NCBI GenBank assembly: GCA_023268425.1
Contig: JALRFN010000308.1
Span: 1-16,975 of the forward strand
Source: Burkholderiaceae bacterium
GTDB taxonomy: Bacteria; Pseudomonadota; Gammaproteobacteria; Burkholderiales; Burkholderiaceae_C
Direction: 5' to 3'
Length of the DNA: 16,975 nt
Shown here: positions 7,308 through 14,400 of the stretch, in pieces
Layout of the letters: each line of letters begins with the position of its first letter
Numbering within the stretch: the stretch's first letter is position 1
Program-made: the position numbers and the translations under genes
The notes under the pieces: model-generated
The model's database searches: none
Told to the model about the DNA's origin: nothing
What the model saw: only the letters and a program-made list of their open reading frames with translations

Positions 7308-7903
7308 TGGATTGGCGGGCGTGGCGTGATTTGGAATTGCGTGATGTGTTGGATTGGCCTCTGGCCGCACAGCGCACCTTGTTGCTGGCCACGGGTCTGG
7401 GCATCTGGGTGTTGTTGGGGCTGTTGCTGGCGTGGCCGATGTGGGACGAGTTACAAGCCGCGCAGCGCCAGCACCAACAGCTGGAAACCCAAGCCACAGC
7501 GCAACGCATGGCCGCCGCGGATTGGCCGCAGGTGCAGCGCCAACACGCGCAAGCGCAGCAGCAATGGCGCGTGTTGCAGCGCCGTTTTCCGGAGCGCTTG
7601 CAGCCCCAACAAGCGCTGGAGGTGTTGGATGAATTGGCCAAACGCCACCACATCGACATCCAAGCGATGCGTGTGCAAGGCGTGACCCGGCAGGATACGC
7701 ACCAAGAACAGGCGATTCGAATCGAGGCCACGGGCGATTACCACGATTGGGGGCGCTGGATGGCGGCATTGCTTGAGGCCGAGCCCGTGATGTGGATCTC
7801 AACGCTGGAAGCGGGCAGCGCCGACGCGCGCGGTGGACAGGTCAAGCTCGCCATGACCGTGGTCTGTGCCGCACAGCCCGAAAAGCCCAAGGAGCCGTCA
7901 TGA
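7307..7903 (+). CDS. pilO: Type IV pilus inner-membrane alignment protein PilO
   Basis: PilO forms heterodimers with PilN and, through PilP, links the inner-membrane platform to the PilQ secretin. The 198-residue product has a short cytoplasmic segment, one membrane helix (about 24-43), a Gln-rich coiled coil (about 47-95) and a C-terminal periplasmic domain. The ATG at 7307 shares one base with the pilN stop (TGATG). A GTG at 7304 would give one extra residue. The ribosome site GAAGGG (7292-7297) suits either. The usual PilO pattern of a helix LQPQQALEVLDELAKRHHIDI followed by beta strands is visible. Assignment rests on topology and operon position more than on strict motifs. Confidence 0.88.
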   Translation: MDWRAWRDLELRDVLDWPLAAQRTLLLATGLGIWVLLGLLLAWPMWDELQAAQRQHQQLETQATAQRMAAADWPQVQRQHAQAQQQWRVLQRRFPERLQPQQALEVLDELAKRHHIDIQAMRVQGVTRQDTHQEQAIRIEATGDYHDWGRWMAALLEAEPVMWISTLEAGSADARGGQVKLAMTVVCAAQPEKPKEPS

Positions 7904-8412
7904 GGATCTTGGGCGTGATGGCTGTGGTTTTGGCACTGGTTGCTTGTGACGCCAACGTGGATGCGCCGCCAGTGGCGATCGCGCCAAGCCCGGCGGTGTC
8001 GGCCGTGGGTGCGCCGAAAGTCCCGCTGTTTGAACCCAAGCCTGAATACACCGGAGGTGGTGTATTTGCGCCTTTTTCAGGCATGCGTCGCTGGATGAAA
8101 AATGCCGCGGAGCAAGCCCCAGTTGCCGAAGACGCGCCCCCCAATCCGCTGCGCGACAGTGGTTTGGACGCGATGCGCTACGTCGGTTACTTGCAGCGTG
8201 ATGGGCAGCGCGTCGCTTTGCTGAACGTCGCCGGACAAGTGTTCGCGGTGCGCGTGGGGCAACGGGTGGGGGTCGAAGGTGCGCGTGTTCGGCGCATCGG
8301 CGAGCAAGCCTTGGCCTTTGATTTGCCCTGGAATGGGCGCGGTGCAGAGGCGCTGGTGCTGCCCCAGTTGCGTTTATCGAAAGAAGACCGTCATGCAAAC
8401 GATCCGAAGTAA
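7900..8412 (+). CDS. pilP: Type IV pilus lipoprotein PilP
   Basis: PilP is the inner-membrane lipoprotein that connects PilN/PilO to the N-terminal domains of PilQ. The 170-residue product has a signal peptide MRILGVMAVVLALVAC with lipobox LVAC and lipidated C16. A Pro/Ala-rich flexible linker reaches to about residue 75. The C-terminal beta-sandwich carries the family pattern NPLRDSGLDAMRYVGYLQ, then RVALLNVAGQVFAVRVGQRVG. The ATG overlaps the pilO stop in an ATGA, and AAGGAG lies just upstream at 7888-7893. The 3' end overlaps pilQ by 20 bp. The size is typical for PilP. Confidence 0.9.
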   Translation: MRILGVMAVVLALVACDANVDAPPVAIAPSPAVSAVGAPKVPLFEPKPEYTGGGVFAPFSGMRRWMKNAAEQAPVAEDAPPNPLRDSGLDAMRYVGYLQRDGQRVALLNVAGQVFAVRVGQRVGVEGARVRRIGEQALAFDLPWNGRGAEALVLPQLRLSKEDRHANDPK

Positions 8413-10783
8413 ACAAGGGCCCACATTTGACCAACGTTGGCGGTCGTGGCGCTTGACTTGGCTGATGGCCATCGCGATTCAGGCCCATGCTGCTCCGCAG
8501 TTGGTGGATGTGCAGGTGTTGGCGCCTGCTGGCGCCCGTGAGGCCACGCAAGTGGTGTTGCGATTGAGTGAGTCGGCCGATCCGGTGCGCTGGTTCCCTT
8601 TGCAGGGGGGGCGGGCGTTGGTGCTCGACTTGCCGGGGGTGGCCTCGGCTGTGGGTCGCCATGTCCTGGCGCCGCCTGACTCGCTGGCTCAGCGGGTGAC
8701 GGTGGCCGCGAATCGACAGCAAACGCGCGTGGTCTTGCATCAACGTGAGTCAGCGGATTTCCGCGTCGAGCAAAGCGCAACGGCCATTCGGGTGCACCTG
8801 TCACGCGTCGAGTCGACTGCGGTGTCGCCAGCGGCTTCAAGCCCCCGGGACATGCCCGGCCCCATCGAACATGCGAGCCAAGCGCGCGACCTTGAAACCA
8901 CTTCGAAGCCCAGTGTTGCGCCTAGCGCCTCCGTGGCGCCCCCAAGCCCACTGACGCCTGAGGCACCGTCGACGCGCGAGCCTGGGGCACAGCCCAAGCT
9001 GCAGGCGCATGTGGCTGCTGTCGTGCCTCCGGCGGCGCGCGCGCCCGGCACCCCTGAGCCCCAGCCGCCGGTGTCCGCGCTCAGCCTCGAAGAAGCCAAG
9101 GCATTGTTGGCGCGGGTCAAAGCTGAAGCGGGTGCCCGGCTTGCGCCCGATGTGTTGGACAAGCCCTCTGGCCAGATGTCGCCGCCGCTCGCGCTCGCGC
9201 TCGAGCGTGGCGCGTCAGCCCCAGCCCCAGCCCCAGCCCCAGCCCCAGTGGCACGCACGCTCGCAGCGCCTCGCGAGGTGGCACCGGCTGTGGCGCCGCG
9301 CCACCTGCCCCCCGCGTCGTCTGAGGTGGCTGCGCAAAGCCGTGCAAATCAAGAAGAAGAGCGCCTGATTTCTTTGCAGTTTCAGTCGATTGATATTCGC
9401 TCGGTGTTGCAGGCGATTGCGGATTTTTCAGGCTTCAACGTGGTCGCCTCAGACGGTGTCAAGGGCGAACTGACGGTGCAACTCAAAGAGGTGCCTTGGC
9501 GTGAGGCCTTGCAAGTGATTTTGGATGCCAAAGGCTTGGGCATGCGTGAGCGTGATCACGTGATTTGGGTGGCGCCCAAGGCTGATTTGTTGGCCGATCA
9601 GGAAAACGAGCTCAAAGTGCGTGAGGCGAGTCGCCAATTGGCGCCACTGACCAGTGCGGTGTTCCGTTTGAATTACGCCAAAGCCAATCAGGTCTTGGCC
9701 CAAATTGACGCATCATCCAATGCAGGGCGCGACCGTGCGCCTGATGCGGCGCCGAAGTCAGGGCTGCAGCCTTTGCCGCCCAAGACGCAAACACGCGCAG
9801 GCAGCTTGTTGACTTCGCGCGGGGTGGCCTTCACTGATGTGCGCACCAATCAGCTCTTTGTCACCGACACCCAGGTGGCTTTGGATGCCGTGCGAGCATT
9901 CATCCAGGCGGTGGATGTGCCGTTGCGACAAGTCATGATCGAAGCCAAGATCGTTGAAGCCGATGACACGTTCAGTCGCAATTTGGGCGTCAAGTTGGGT
10001 GTGGGCAACACCTCCAACGTGACACTGGGGCCTCGCATTGGCATTGGACCCAACTACAACGCTGTGAGTGCCACGGGCTCGACTTCGGTCTTGCCTTTTG
10101 TGAATTTGCCCGCCAGTGGCATCAAGGGGGCTGAAGCCGCCACCTTTGCGATTTCCTTGTTTGGGGCATCTGCAAGTCGGTTTTTGAACTTGGAGGTGTC
10201 GGCGCTTGAGGCAGATGGACGCGGCAAGATTGTGTCCAGTCCGCGCATCGTGACCGCTGACCAAGTCAAAGCCACCATCGAGCAAGGCACCGAGTACCCG
10301 TATCAGACCGCCACCTCCAGCGGGGCGACGGCGGTGGAGTTTCGCAAAGCCAATTTGAAGTTGGAGGTTTCGCCTCAAATCACCCCGGGCGGTCACATCA
10401 TTTTGGAGGTGGACATCAACAAGGACTCGCGTGGCGAAACGACAGCGGCGGGCATCGCGATCAACACCAAACATGTGCAAACCCAAGTCTTGGTGGAGAA
10501 CGGGGGCACCTTGGTGATTGGGGGGATCTTGGAGGAATACGAGCGCAATGAGGTCGACAAAGTCCCTGGTTTGGGTGACCTGCCGATCATTGGAAATGTG
10601 TTCAAATCAACCCGCAGGCAAACAGACAAAGCCGAGGTGGTGGTGTTTTTGACGCCGCGTATCGTTCAACAACAAGAATCGGGAATCACAAGTGATCGCA
10701 CTGGTCGGTATGCCAGGGTCGGGCAAATCAACGGTTGCTCGGATGCTGGCCAAGCGTCTGGGACTGTCGCATGTGGACAGTGA
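8393..10783 (+). CDS. pilQ: Type IV pilus secretin PilQ
   Basis: PilQ is the outer-membrane secretin through which the pilus passes. The 796-residue product starts at the ATG at 8393, giving a signal peptide ending near AHA-APQ (about residue 34); the frame is open further upstream to 8279, but only as pilP overlap. Domains in order: one AMIN peptidoglycan-binding domain (about 35-137), a long Pro/Ala-rich linker (about 138-320), an STN/N0 domain (LISLQFQSIDIRSVLQ, about 325-398), an N1-type domain (about 418-510) and the secretin barrel (about 511-757). The barrel carries the signatures VPGLGDLPIIGNVFK (724-738) and VVVFLTPRI (749-757). Secretins normally end soon after that last motif. Here a 39-residue tail follows, and its last 30 residues overlap aroK in another frame. 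The linker holds two in-frame hexanucleotide repeats. Confidence 0.95.
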   Translation: MQTIRSKQGPTFDQRWRSWRLTWLMAIAIQAHAAPQLVDVQVLAPAGAREATQVVLRLSESADPVRWFPLQGGRALVLDLPGVASAVGRHVLAPPDSLAQRVTVAANRQQTRVVLHQRESADFRVEQSATAIRVHLSRVESTAVSPAASSPRDMPGPIEHASQARDLETTSKPSVAPSASVAPPSPLTPEAPSTREPGAQPKLQAHVAAVVPPAARAPGTPEPQPPVSALSLEEAKALLARVKAEAGARLAPDVLDKPSGQMSPPLALALERGASAPAPAPAPAPVARTLAAPREVAPAVAPRHLPPASSEVAAQSRANQEEERLISLQFQSIDIRSVLQAIADFSGFNVVASDGVKGELTVQLKEVPWREALQVILDAKGLGMRERDHVIWVAPKADLLADQENELKVREASRQLAPLTSAVFRLNYAKANQVLAQIDASSNAGRDRAPDAAPKSGLQPLPPKTQTRAGSLLTSRGVAFTDVRTNQLFVTDTQVALDAVRAFIQAVDVPLRQVMIEAKIVEADDTFSRNLGVKLGVGNTSNVTLGPRIGIGPNYNAVSATGSTSVLPFVNLPASGIKGAEAATFAISLFGASASRFLNLEVSALEADGRGKIVSSPRIVTADQVKATIEQGTEYPYQTATSSGATAVEFRKANLKLEVSPQITPGGHIILEVDINKDSRGETTAAGIAINTKHVQTQVLVENGGTLVIGGILEEYERNEVDKVPGLGDLPIIGNVFKSTRRQTDKAEVVVFLTPRIVQQQESGITSDRTGRYARVGQINGCSDAGQASGTVACGQ
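9186..9203 (+). repeat. Tandem hexanucleotide repeat (CGCTCG x3) in pilQ
   Basis: Three exact copies of CGCTCG lie in the linker-coding part of pilQ, in a region encoding PPLALALERG. Because the unit is six bases, copy-number change would add or remove two residues without shifting the frame. Confidence 0.7.
9217..9246 (+). repeat. Tandem hexanucleotide repeat (AGCCCC x5) in pilQ
   Basis: Five exact copies of AGCCCC encode an alternating Pro-Ala stretch (residues about 276-286) in the PilQ linker between the AMIN and N0 domains. Slippage here would change linker length in steps of two residues and keep the frame. Confidence 0.8.
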
Positions 10784-11237
10784 TCACGAAATTGAACGCA
10801 GCATCGGTTGTTCCATTCGCGAGTTTTTCACCGATCACGGCGAAGATGCGTTTCGTGATGTAGAAGTCGAGGTCATCGACCGGTTGACACGGTCTGACCA
10901 CGGCATCTTGGCCACGGGTGGTGGTGTGGTGCTGCGCAGCGAAAACCGAGACGCTTTGCGCGATCGCTGCCACGTCATCTACTTGCGCGCCTTGCCTGAA
11001 GACATTTATCGGCGACTGCGGCACGACCGCGCGCGGCCACTGCTGCAGGTGCGTGATCCCCTGCAACGCCTGAAAGATTTGTACGCGGTGCGCGACCCGC
11101 TGTACCGTGACGTCGCGCATTTTGTGATGGAAACCGGCAGGCCAAGCGTGGCCACGCTGGTCAACATGATCGCCATGCAATTGGATATGGCGGGCCTGTC
11201 GCCTGCCCAGGATAGCAATGAACAACACTGTTCTTGA
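10692..11237 (+). CDS. aroK: Shikimate kinase
   Basis: AroK phosphorylates shikimate at the 3-hydroxyl with ATP, the fifth step of the shikimate pathway. The 181-residue protein begins V-I-A-L-V-G-M from a GTG. It shows the Walker A GMPGSGKST (about 6-14), the shikimate-binding DSDHEIE (about 29-35) with R at about 57, GGGVV after ATGG, and the lid/adenine region around RARPLLQ and RDPLYRDVAHF. The GTG at 10692 is the only sensible start: it lies a few residues before the P-loop strand, with GGGA at 10681-10684 as ribosome site and no usable ATG upstream in frame. It starts 92 bp inside pilQ, so translation is probably coupled. It overlaps aroB by 20 bp. The aroK-aroB pair downstream of pilQ is a conserved proteobacterial arrangement. 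Confidence 0.95.
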   Translation: MIALVGMPGSGKSTVARMLAKRLGLSHVDSDHEIERSIGCSIREFFTDHGEDAFRDVEVEVIDRLTRSDHGILATGGGVVLRSENRDALRDRCHVIYLRALPEDIYRRLRHDRARPLLQVRDPLQRLKDLYAVRDPLYRDVAHFVMETGRPSVATLVNMIAMQLDMAGLSPAQDSNEQHCS

Positions 11238-12372
11238 GCCCTTCAAGCCTGAACCTCTGGCTACCCAAGCAACCCGTGTGTCGATTGATTTGGGTGCGCG
11301 CAGTTACGACATTTGGATTGGTGCTGGTTTGTGGTCCGAGGCGGCAGCCTGGCAGGGCCTTCCCAAAGCTGCCATGGCCGTGGTGGTGACCAACACCACC
11401 GTGGGGCCGTTGTACGCTGACGCGCTGAAGCAAGCCCTTGAGCCCCACTACGCGCGCATTGAGGTGGTGAGCCTGGCCGATGGCGAGCAGTTCAAAGACA
11501 TGGCGCACCTGCAACAGATTTTGGACGCCATGCTCGAGTGGCGCGCAGACCGCAAGACCGTGGTCTTTGCGCTGGGCGGTGGCGTGGTGGGCGACATGGC
11601 CGGTTTTGCGGCAGCCTGTTACATGCGAGGTGTGCCTTTTGTGCAGGTGCCGACGACCTTGCTGTCGCAAGTCGACTCGTCAGTCGGCGGCAAAACGGGT
11701 GTCAACCATCCCTTGGGCAAAAACATGATTGGCGCGTTTTATCAGCCTGCTCGTGTCATTTGCGACTTGGACGTCTTTCGCACGTTGCCCGCACGTGAAT
11801 ACGCGGCGGGTTTGGCCGAAGTGATCAAGTATGGGCCGATTGCGGACATGGCCTTCTTTGGTTGGTTGGAGGGCAACGCTGAGGCCTTGGTGGCGCGTGA
11901 CGTGGCGGTGCTGACCGCTGCGGTGCGCCGCAGCTGTGAGATCAAAGCTTGGGTGGTGGGACAAGACGAGCGCGAGGGTGGCCTGCGGGCGATTCTCAAC
12001 TTTGGCCACACCTTTGGTCATGCCATCGAGACGGGCATGGGCTACGGCGAGTGGCTGCATGGCGAAGGGGTTGCCGCAGGCATGGTGATGGCGGCGGACC
12101 TGTCCCAGCGCCTGGGCTTATGCGACGCCCGTTTGCCACAGCGCCTGCGCAACATGTTGCAGCAGGTGGGCTTGCCGGTGCAGGGCCCGTGGCTGGGCGC
12201 GGAGGAGCGTTTGGCTGCCGCGCAGCGTTATTTGGCGTTGATGCGTCTGGACAAAAAGGCCGAAGCGGGCGCGATTCGCTTTGTCGTCGTTTCCGGTCAG
12301 GGGCTTGCTCAGGTGGTCGAGGCACCAGACGCGATGGTGCTTGAGGTGGTGCAGCAAGCGCTGACGCATTGA
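11218..12372 (+). CDS. aroB: 3-Dehydroquinate synthase
   Basis: AroB converts DAHP to 3-dehydroquinate, the second step of the shikimate pathway, using NAD+ and a divalent metal (Zn or Co). The 384 residues are slightly longer than the usual 360. Motifs are DGEQFKDM, the NAD-binding GGGVVGDMAGFAA (from 120), PTTLLSQVDSSVGGKTGVNH, and the metal ligands E201 (AEVIKYG), H264 (NFGHTFGHAIE) and H281 (LHGEGVAAGM), all intact. The ATG at 11218 has AGGA at 11208-11211 as ribosome site and lies 20 bp inside aroK. The stop at 12370-12372 nearly touches dgt, continuing the gapless operon. Confidence 0.97.
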   Translation: MNNTVLEPFKPEPLATQATRVSIDLGARSYDIWIGAGLWSEAAAWQGLPKAAMAVVVTNTTVGPLYADALKQALEPHYARIEVVSLADGEQFKDMAHLQQILDAMLEWRADRKTVVFALGGGVVGDMAGFAAACYMRGVPFVQVPTTLLSQVDSSVGGKTGVNHPLGKNMIGAFYQPARVICDLDVFRTLPAREYAAGLAEVIKYGPIADMAFFGWLEGNAEALVARDVAVLTAAVRRSCEIKAWVVGQDEREGGLRAILNFGHTFGHAIETGMGYGEWLHGEGVAAGMVMAADLSQRLGLCDARLPQRLRNMLQQVGLPVQGPWLGAEERLAAAQRYLALMRLDKKAEAGAIRFVVVSGQGLAQVVEAPDAMVLEVVQQALTH

Positions 12373-12374
12373 GC

Positions 12375-13550
12375 ATGGTCGTGGATTGGGCGCCCTATGC
12401 CTGTATGCCCGACGCATCCCGCGGCCGGCGTTTTCCTACCGACGAAGCGCCGACACGCAATGTGTTTCAGCGCGATCGCGACCGCGTGATTCACAGCAGT
12501 GCGTTTCGGCGTTTGGTCTACAAAACCCAGGTCTTTTTGAACCACGAGGGCGATTTATTCCGCACCCGCTTGACGCACTCCCTGGAAGTCGCGCAACTGG
12601 CGCGCAGCATGGCCAGGTCGTTGCGTCTCAACGAGGATTTGGTTGAGGCCATTGCGCTGGCGCATGACTTGGGGCACACACCCTTTGGGCACGTGGGACA
12701 GCATGTGCTCAACGACTGCTTAGCGGACTATCAGCCTGATCCTGCGTTGGACACCATGGGCTTTGAGCACAACTTCCAAAGCCTGCGCGTGGTGGATGTG
12801 TTGGAGCAAAAATACCCGCACCACGACGGCTTGAACCTGAGTTTTGAAACGCGCGAAGGCGTCTTGAAGCACTGCGCTGTGGCGCGTGCGAGGTGGCTGG
12901 AGCAACGCGAGCCTCATGGTGTCGGTGCGCGGTTTTTGTCTGGTCAGGTGCCCTCTTTGGAGGCGCAACTGTGCAATGTGGCGGATCAAGTGGCGTATAA
13001 CGCGCACGACGTCGACGACGGTGTGCGCTCGGGCTTGCTCAGCCTGGATCAGCTCGAAGACGTGCCGTGGTTGGCGGCCTTGTTGCGAGACATTCGCGGC
13101 GAACACCCGGGTTTGGATGCGCGCCGCACCTTGTATGCGTTGGTGCGCCGCATGTTGAGTGACGCCGTTTATGACGTTTTGGCGCACACCAACGCGCAGC
13201 TGAAGTCTGCCCGCCTGCATTCGGTCGATGAGGTCAGGGCAAGCGCGCGGGAGTGGGTTGGTTTTTCACCTGACATGCGGACAGCGACCCGACACCTCAA
13301 AGCCTTCTTGTTTGCGCGCTTGTATCGGCACCCGCAGGTGGTCGACAACATGGCGCGAGCGGAGCGGGTCATGCGCGACTTGTTTACCCATTACCGACAA
13401 CAGCCCAAGGCCTTGCCCACGCGCCACCGTCAGCAAGCGCCCACCCACGAACGCGCTGTGGCTGATTACTTGGCGGGCATGACCGATCGCTTTGCGATCG
13501 CAGAGCACGCACGCGTGACCGGGTCTGCTTTGTTCGCCGCGGAGGCGTGA
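12375..13550 (+). CDS. dgt: HD-domain deoxyguanosinetriphosphate triphosphohydrolase-like protein
   Basis: This cytoplasmic HD-superfamily enzyme hydrolyses dNTPs to deoxynucleoside and triphosphate, helping control dNTP pools. From the ATG at 12375 it has 391 residues. The metal ligands of the HD site are visible: H68 (RTRLTHSLEVAQ), H97-D98 (LAHDLGHTPFGH) and D204 (NVADQVAYNAHDVDDG). FQRDRDRVIHSSAFRRLVYKTQVF near the N-terminus is typical of the shorter dGTPase-like family rather than the 505-residue E. coli Dgt. The ATG lies 2 bp after the aroB stop; a TTG at 12369 would add two residues. No Shine-Dalgarno is evident, consistent with coupling to aroB. Preference for dGTP over other dNTPs cannot be read from sequence. 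Confidence 0.93.
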   Translation: MVVDWAPYACMPDASRGRRFPTDEAPTRNVFQRDRDRVIHSSAFRRLVYKTQVFLNHEGDLFRTRLTHSLEVAQLARSMARSLRLNEDLVEAIALAHDLGHTPFGHVGQHVLNDCLADYQPDPALDTMGFEHNFQSLRVVDVLEQKYPHHDGLNLSFETREGVLKHCAVARARWLEQREPHGVGARFLSGQVPSLEAQLCNVADQVAYNAHDVDDGVRSGLLSLDQLEDVPWLAALLRDIRGEHPGLDARRTLYALVRRMLSDAVYDVLAHTNAQLKSARLHSVDEVRASAREWVGFSPDMRTATRHLKAFLFARLYRHPQVVDNMARAERVMRDLFTHYRQQPKALPTRHRQQAPTHERAVADYLAGMTDRFAIAEHARVTGSALFAAEA

Positions 13551-14329
13551 TGGCCAGGCGCGCACGAGCGGTACTCCCTGGCTTGCTGCATCAGCTCATG
13601 GTGCGAGGCAACAACGACCAGTTGGTGTTTGTCGACGACGAGGACCGACAGACGTGGTTGGACTTGGCTGCCCGTGAGGCCGCCAATTTTGGGGTGGATG
13701 TACACGCCTATGTGTTGTTGCCCAATCGTTTGCATGTTTTGGTGACGCCGCAAACCGCGACGGCTTTGTCTGCTTGGATGCAGGCGGTGGGCCGGCGCTA
13801 TGTGCTGAGCTTCAACCGTCGCCACCAACGCCGCGGTACCTTGTGGGAGGGGCGTTTCCGAGGCGGTGTGCTGCAAGCACACCGATATGCATTGGCGTGC
13901 ATGGCCTATTTCGATGGTCTTGCCGTCACGGAGGGCTTGGTGCGCCAGCCAGAGGATTGGCTTTGGTCGAGTTACCAGCACTACACGGGTCAGCGCCTTG
14001 AAAAATGGTTGCGTCCTCAAGACATGGTTTGGGGCTTGGGCAATACGCCCTTTGCGCGCGAGGCGGCGTATGCGCGTTTGGTCAATGCGGGTCTGAGCCG
14101 AGACTTGTTGCGCGCCCTGTGGGACAACGCCAATCACGGATGGCCCTTGGGGGACGGCGCGTTCCTGCGACAGATCGCCGAGTCTACTGGGCAACGCACG
14201 CAACGCGGCCGTGCCGGACGACCGCGTCAGGCGCCCACAGCAGCTGGCACTCTAGCTAGCGAATTATCTGTCCCTAATAAATTTCAACTTTTAATTGGCG
14301 GGTTTAAATCAATATCTGACCCCAATTAA
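13550..14329 (+). CDS. REP-associated-type Y1 transposase homologue with a broken HUH motif
   Basis: The N-terminal half is a Y1_Tnp (IS200-like / RAYT) domain. RAYT enzymes nick and process single-stranded REP hairpins using an HUH metal site and one tyrosine. Seen here: an N-terminal PGLLHQLMVRGNN, a core VHAYVLLPNRLHVLVTP (about 51-67), GRRYVLSFN and RRGTLWEGRF, and WLWSSYQHYTG. The metal motif, normally N-H-x-H, reads N-R-L-H (R60, codon CGT at 13727-13729). The tyrosine is kept (Y120 in CMAYFDGLAV), but the usual N-P after it is lost. Nuclease activity is therefore doubtful although the 259-codon frame is intact. The ATG overlaps the dgt stop (TGATG), with GGAGG at 13541-13545. The last 20 codons are AT-rich repeat DNA unlike the rest. 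It may be a decaying mobile gene or a domesticated one. Confidence 0.8.
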   Translation: MARRARAVLPGLLHQLMVRGNNDQLVFVDDEDRQTWLDLAAREAANFGVDVHAYVLLPNRLHVLVTPQTATALSAWMQAVGRRYVLSFNRRHQRRGTLWEGRFRGGVLQAHRYALACMAYFDGLAVTEGLVRQPEDWLWSSYQHYTGQRLEKWLRPQDMVWGLGNTPFAREAAYARLVNAGLSRDLLRALWDNANHGWPLGDGAFLRQIAESTGQRTQRGRAGRPRQAPTAAGTLASELSVPNKFQLLIGGFKSISDPN

Positions 14330-14330
14330 T
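14263..14330. repeat. Imperfect direct repeat pair at the 3' end of the transposase-like gene
   Basis: Two 20-nt units, at 14263-14282 and 14311-14330, match at 16 of 20 positions and share the core TATCTG-N-CCC-N-AAT-N-AAT. Their starts are 48 bp apart, so in the gene's frame they encode related peptides LSVPNK and ISDPN, the second ending at the stop codon. They look like recognition or end sequences tied to the RAYT-type gene rather than ordinary coding sequence. Confidence 0.6.
14291..14329. repeat. REP-like inverted repeat overlapping the transposase-like stop codon
   Basis: TTAATTGG (14291-14298) and CCAATTAA (14322-14329) are a perfect 8-bp inverted repeat with a 23-nt loop. It lies across the last codons and TAA of the RAYT-type gene. 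RAYT genes are commonly flanked by hairpins of this sort, which are their substrates; this may be such an element. It could also help end transcription before gltB, but no T-tract follows. Confidence 0.5.
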
Positions 14331-14400
14331 AATCTCAATTCCCCTTGGGTTTTCCTCTATAGTCGAGCCCCTTGTGAATTCCATTGTTGGAGGGGTCGCC
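14330..14400 (+). promoter_or_regulatory. gltB leader with candidate -10 and strong ribosome site
   Basis: The 71 bp before gltB contain TATAGT (14358-14363), five of six matches to a -10 box, which would put transcription start near 14370. The position expected for -35 (about 14335-14340) reads TCAATT, a poor match. GGAGGGG at 14389-14395, 5 bp before the GTG, is a strong Shine-Dalgarno and fixes the gltB start. Confidence 0.35.

Noticed and set aside
8279..8392. Upstream extension of the pilQ frame to a GTG at 8279
   Set aside because: The extension would overlap most of the pilP 3' end and would bury the signal peptide. The ATG at 8393 gives a normal secretion signal.
9758..10486. 242-codon open frame on the minus strand
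   Set aside because: It is antisense to the conserved secretin domain of pilQ, with no support as a gene.
14345..14363. TTGGGT plus TATAGT read as a -35/-10 pair before gltB
   Set aside because: Only 7 bp separate the two hexamers, far too close for a sigma70 promoter.
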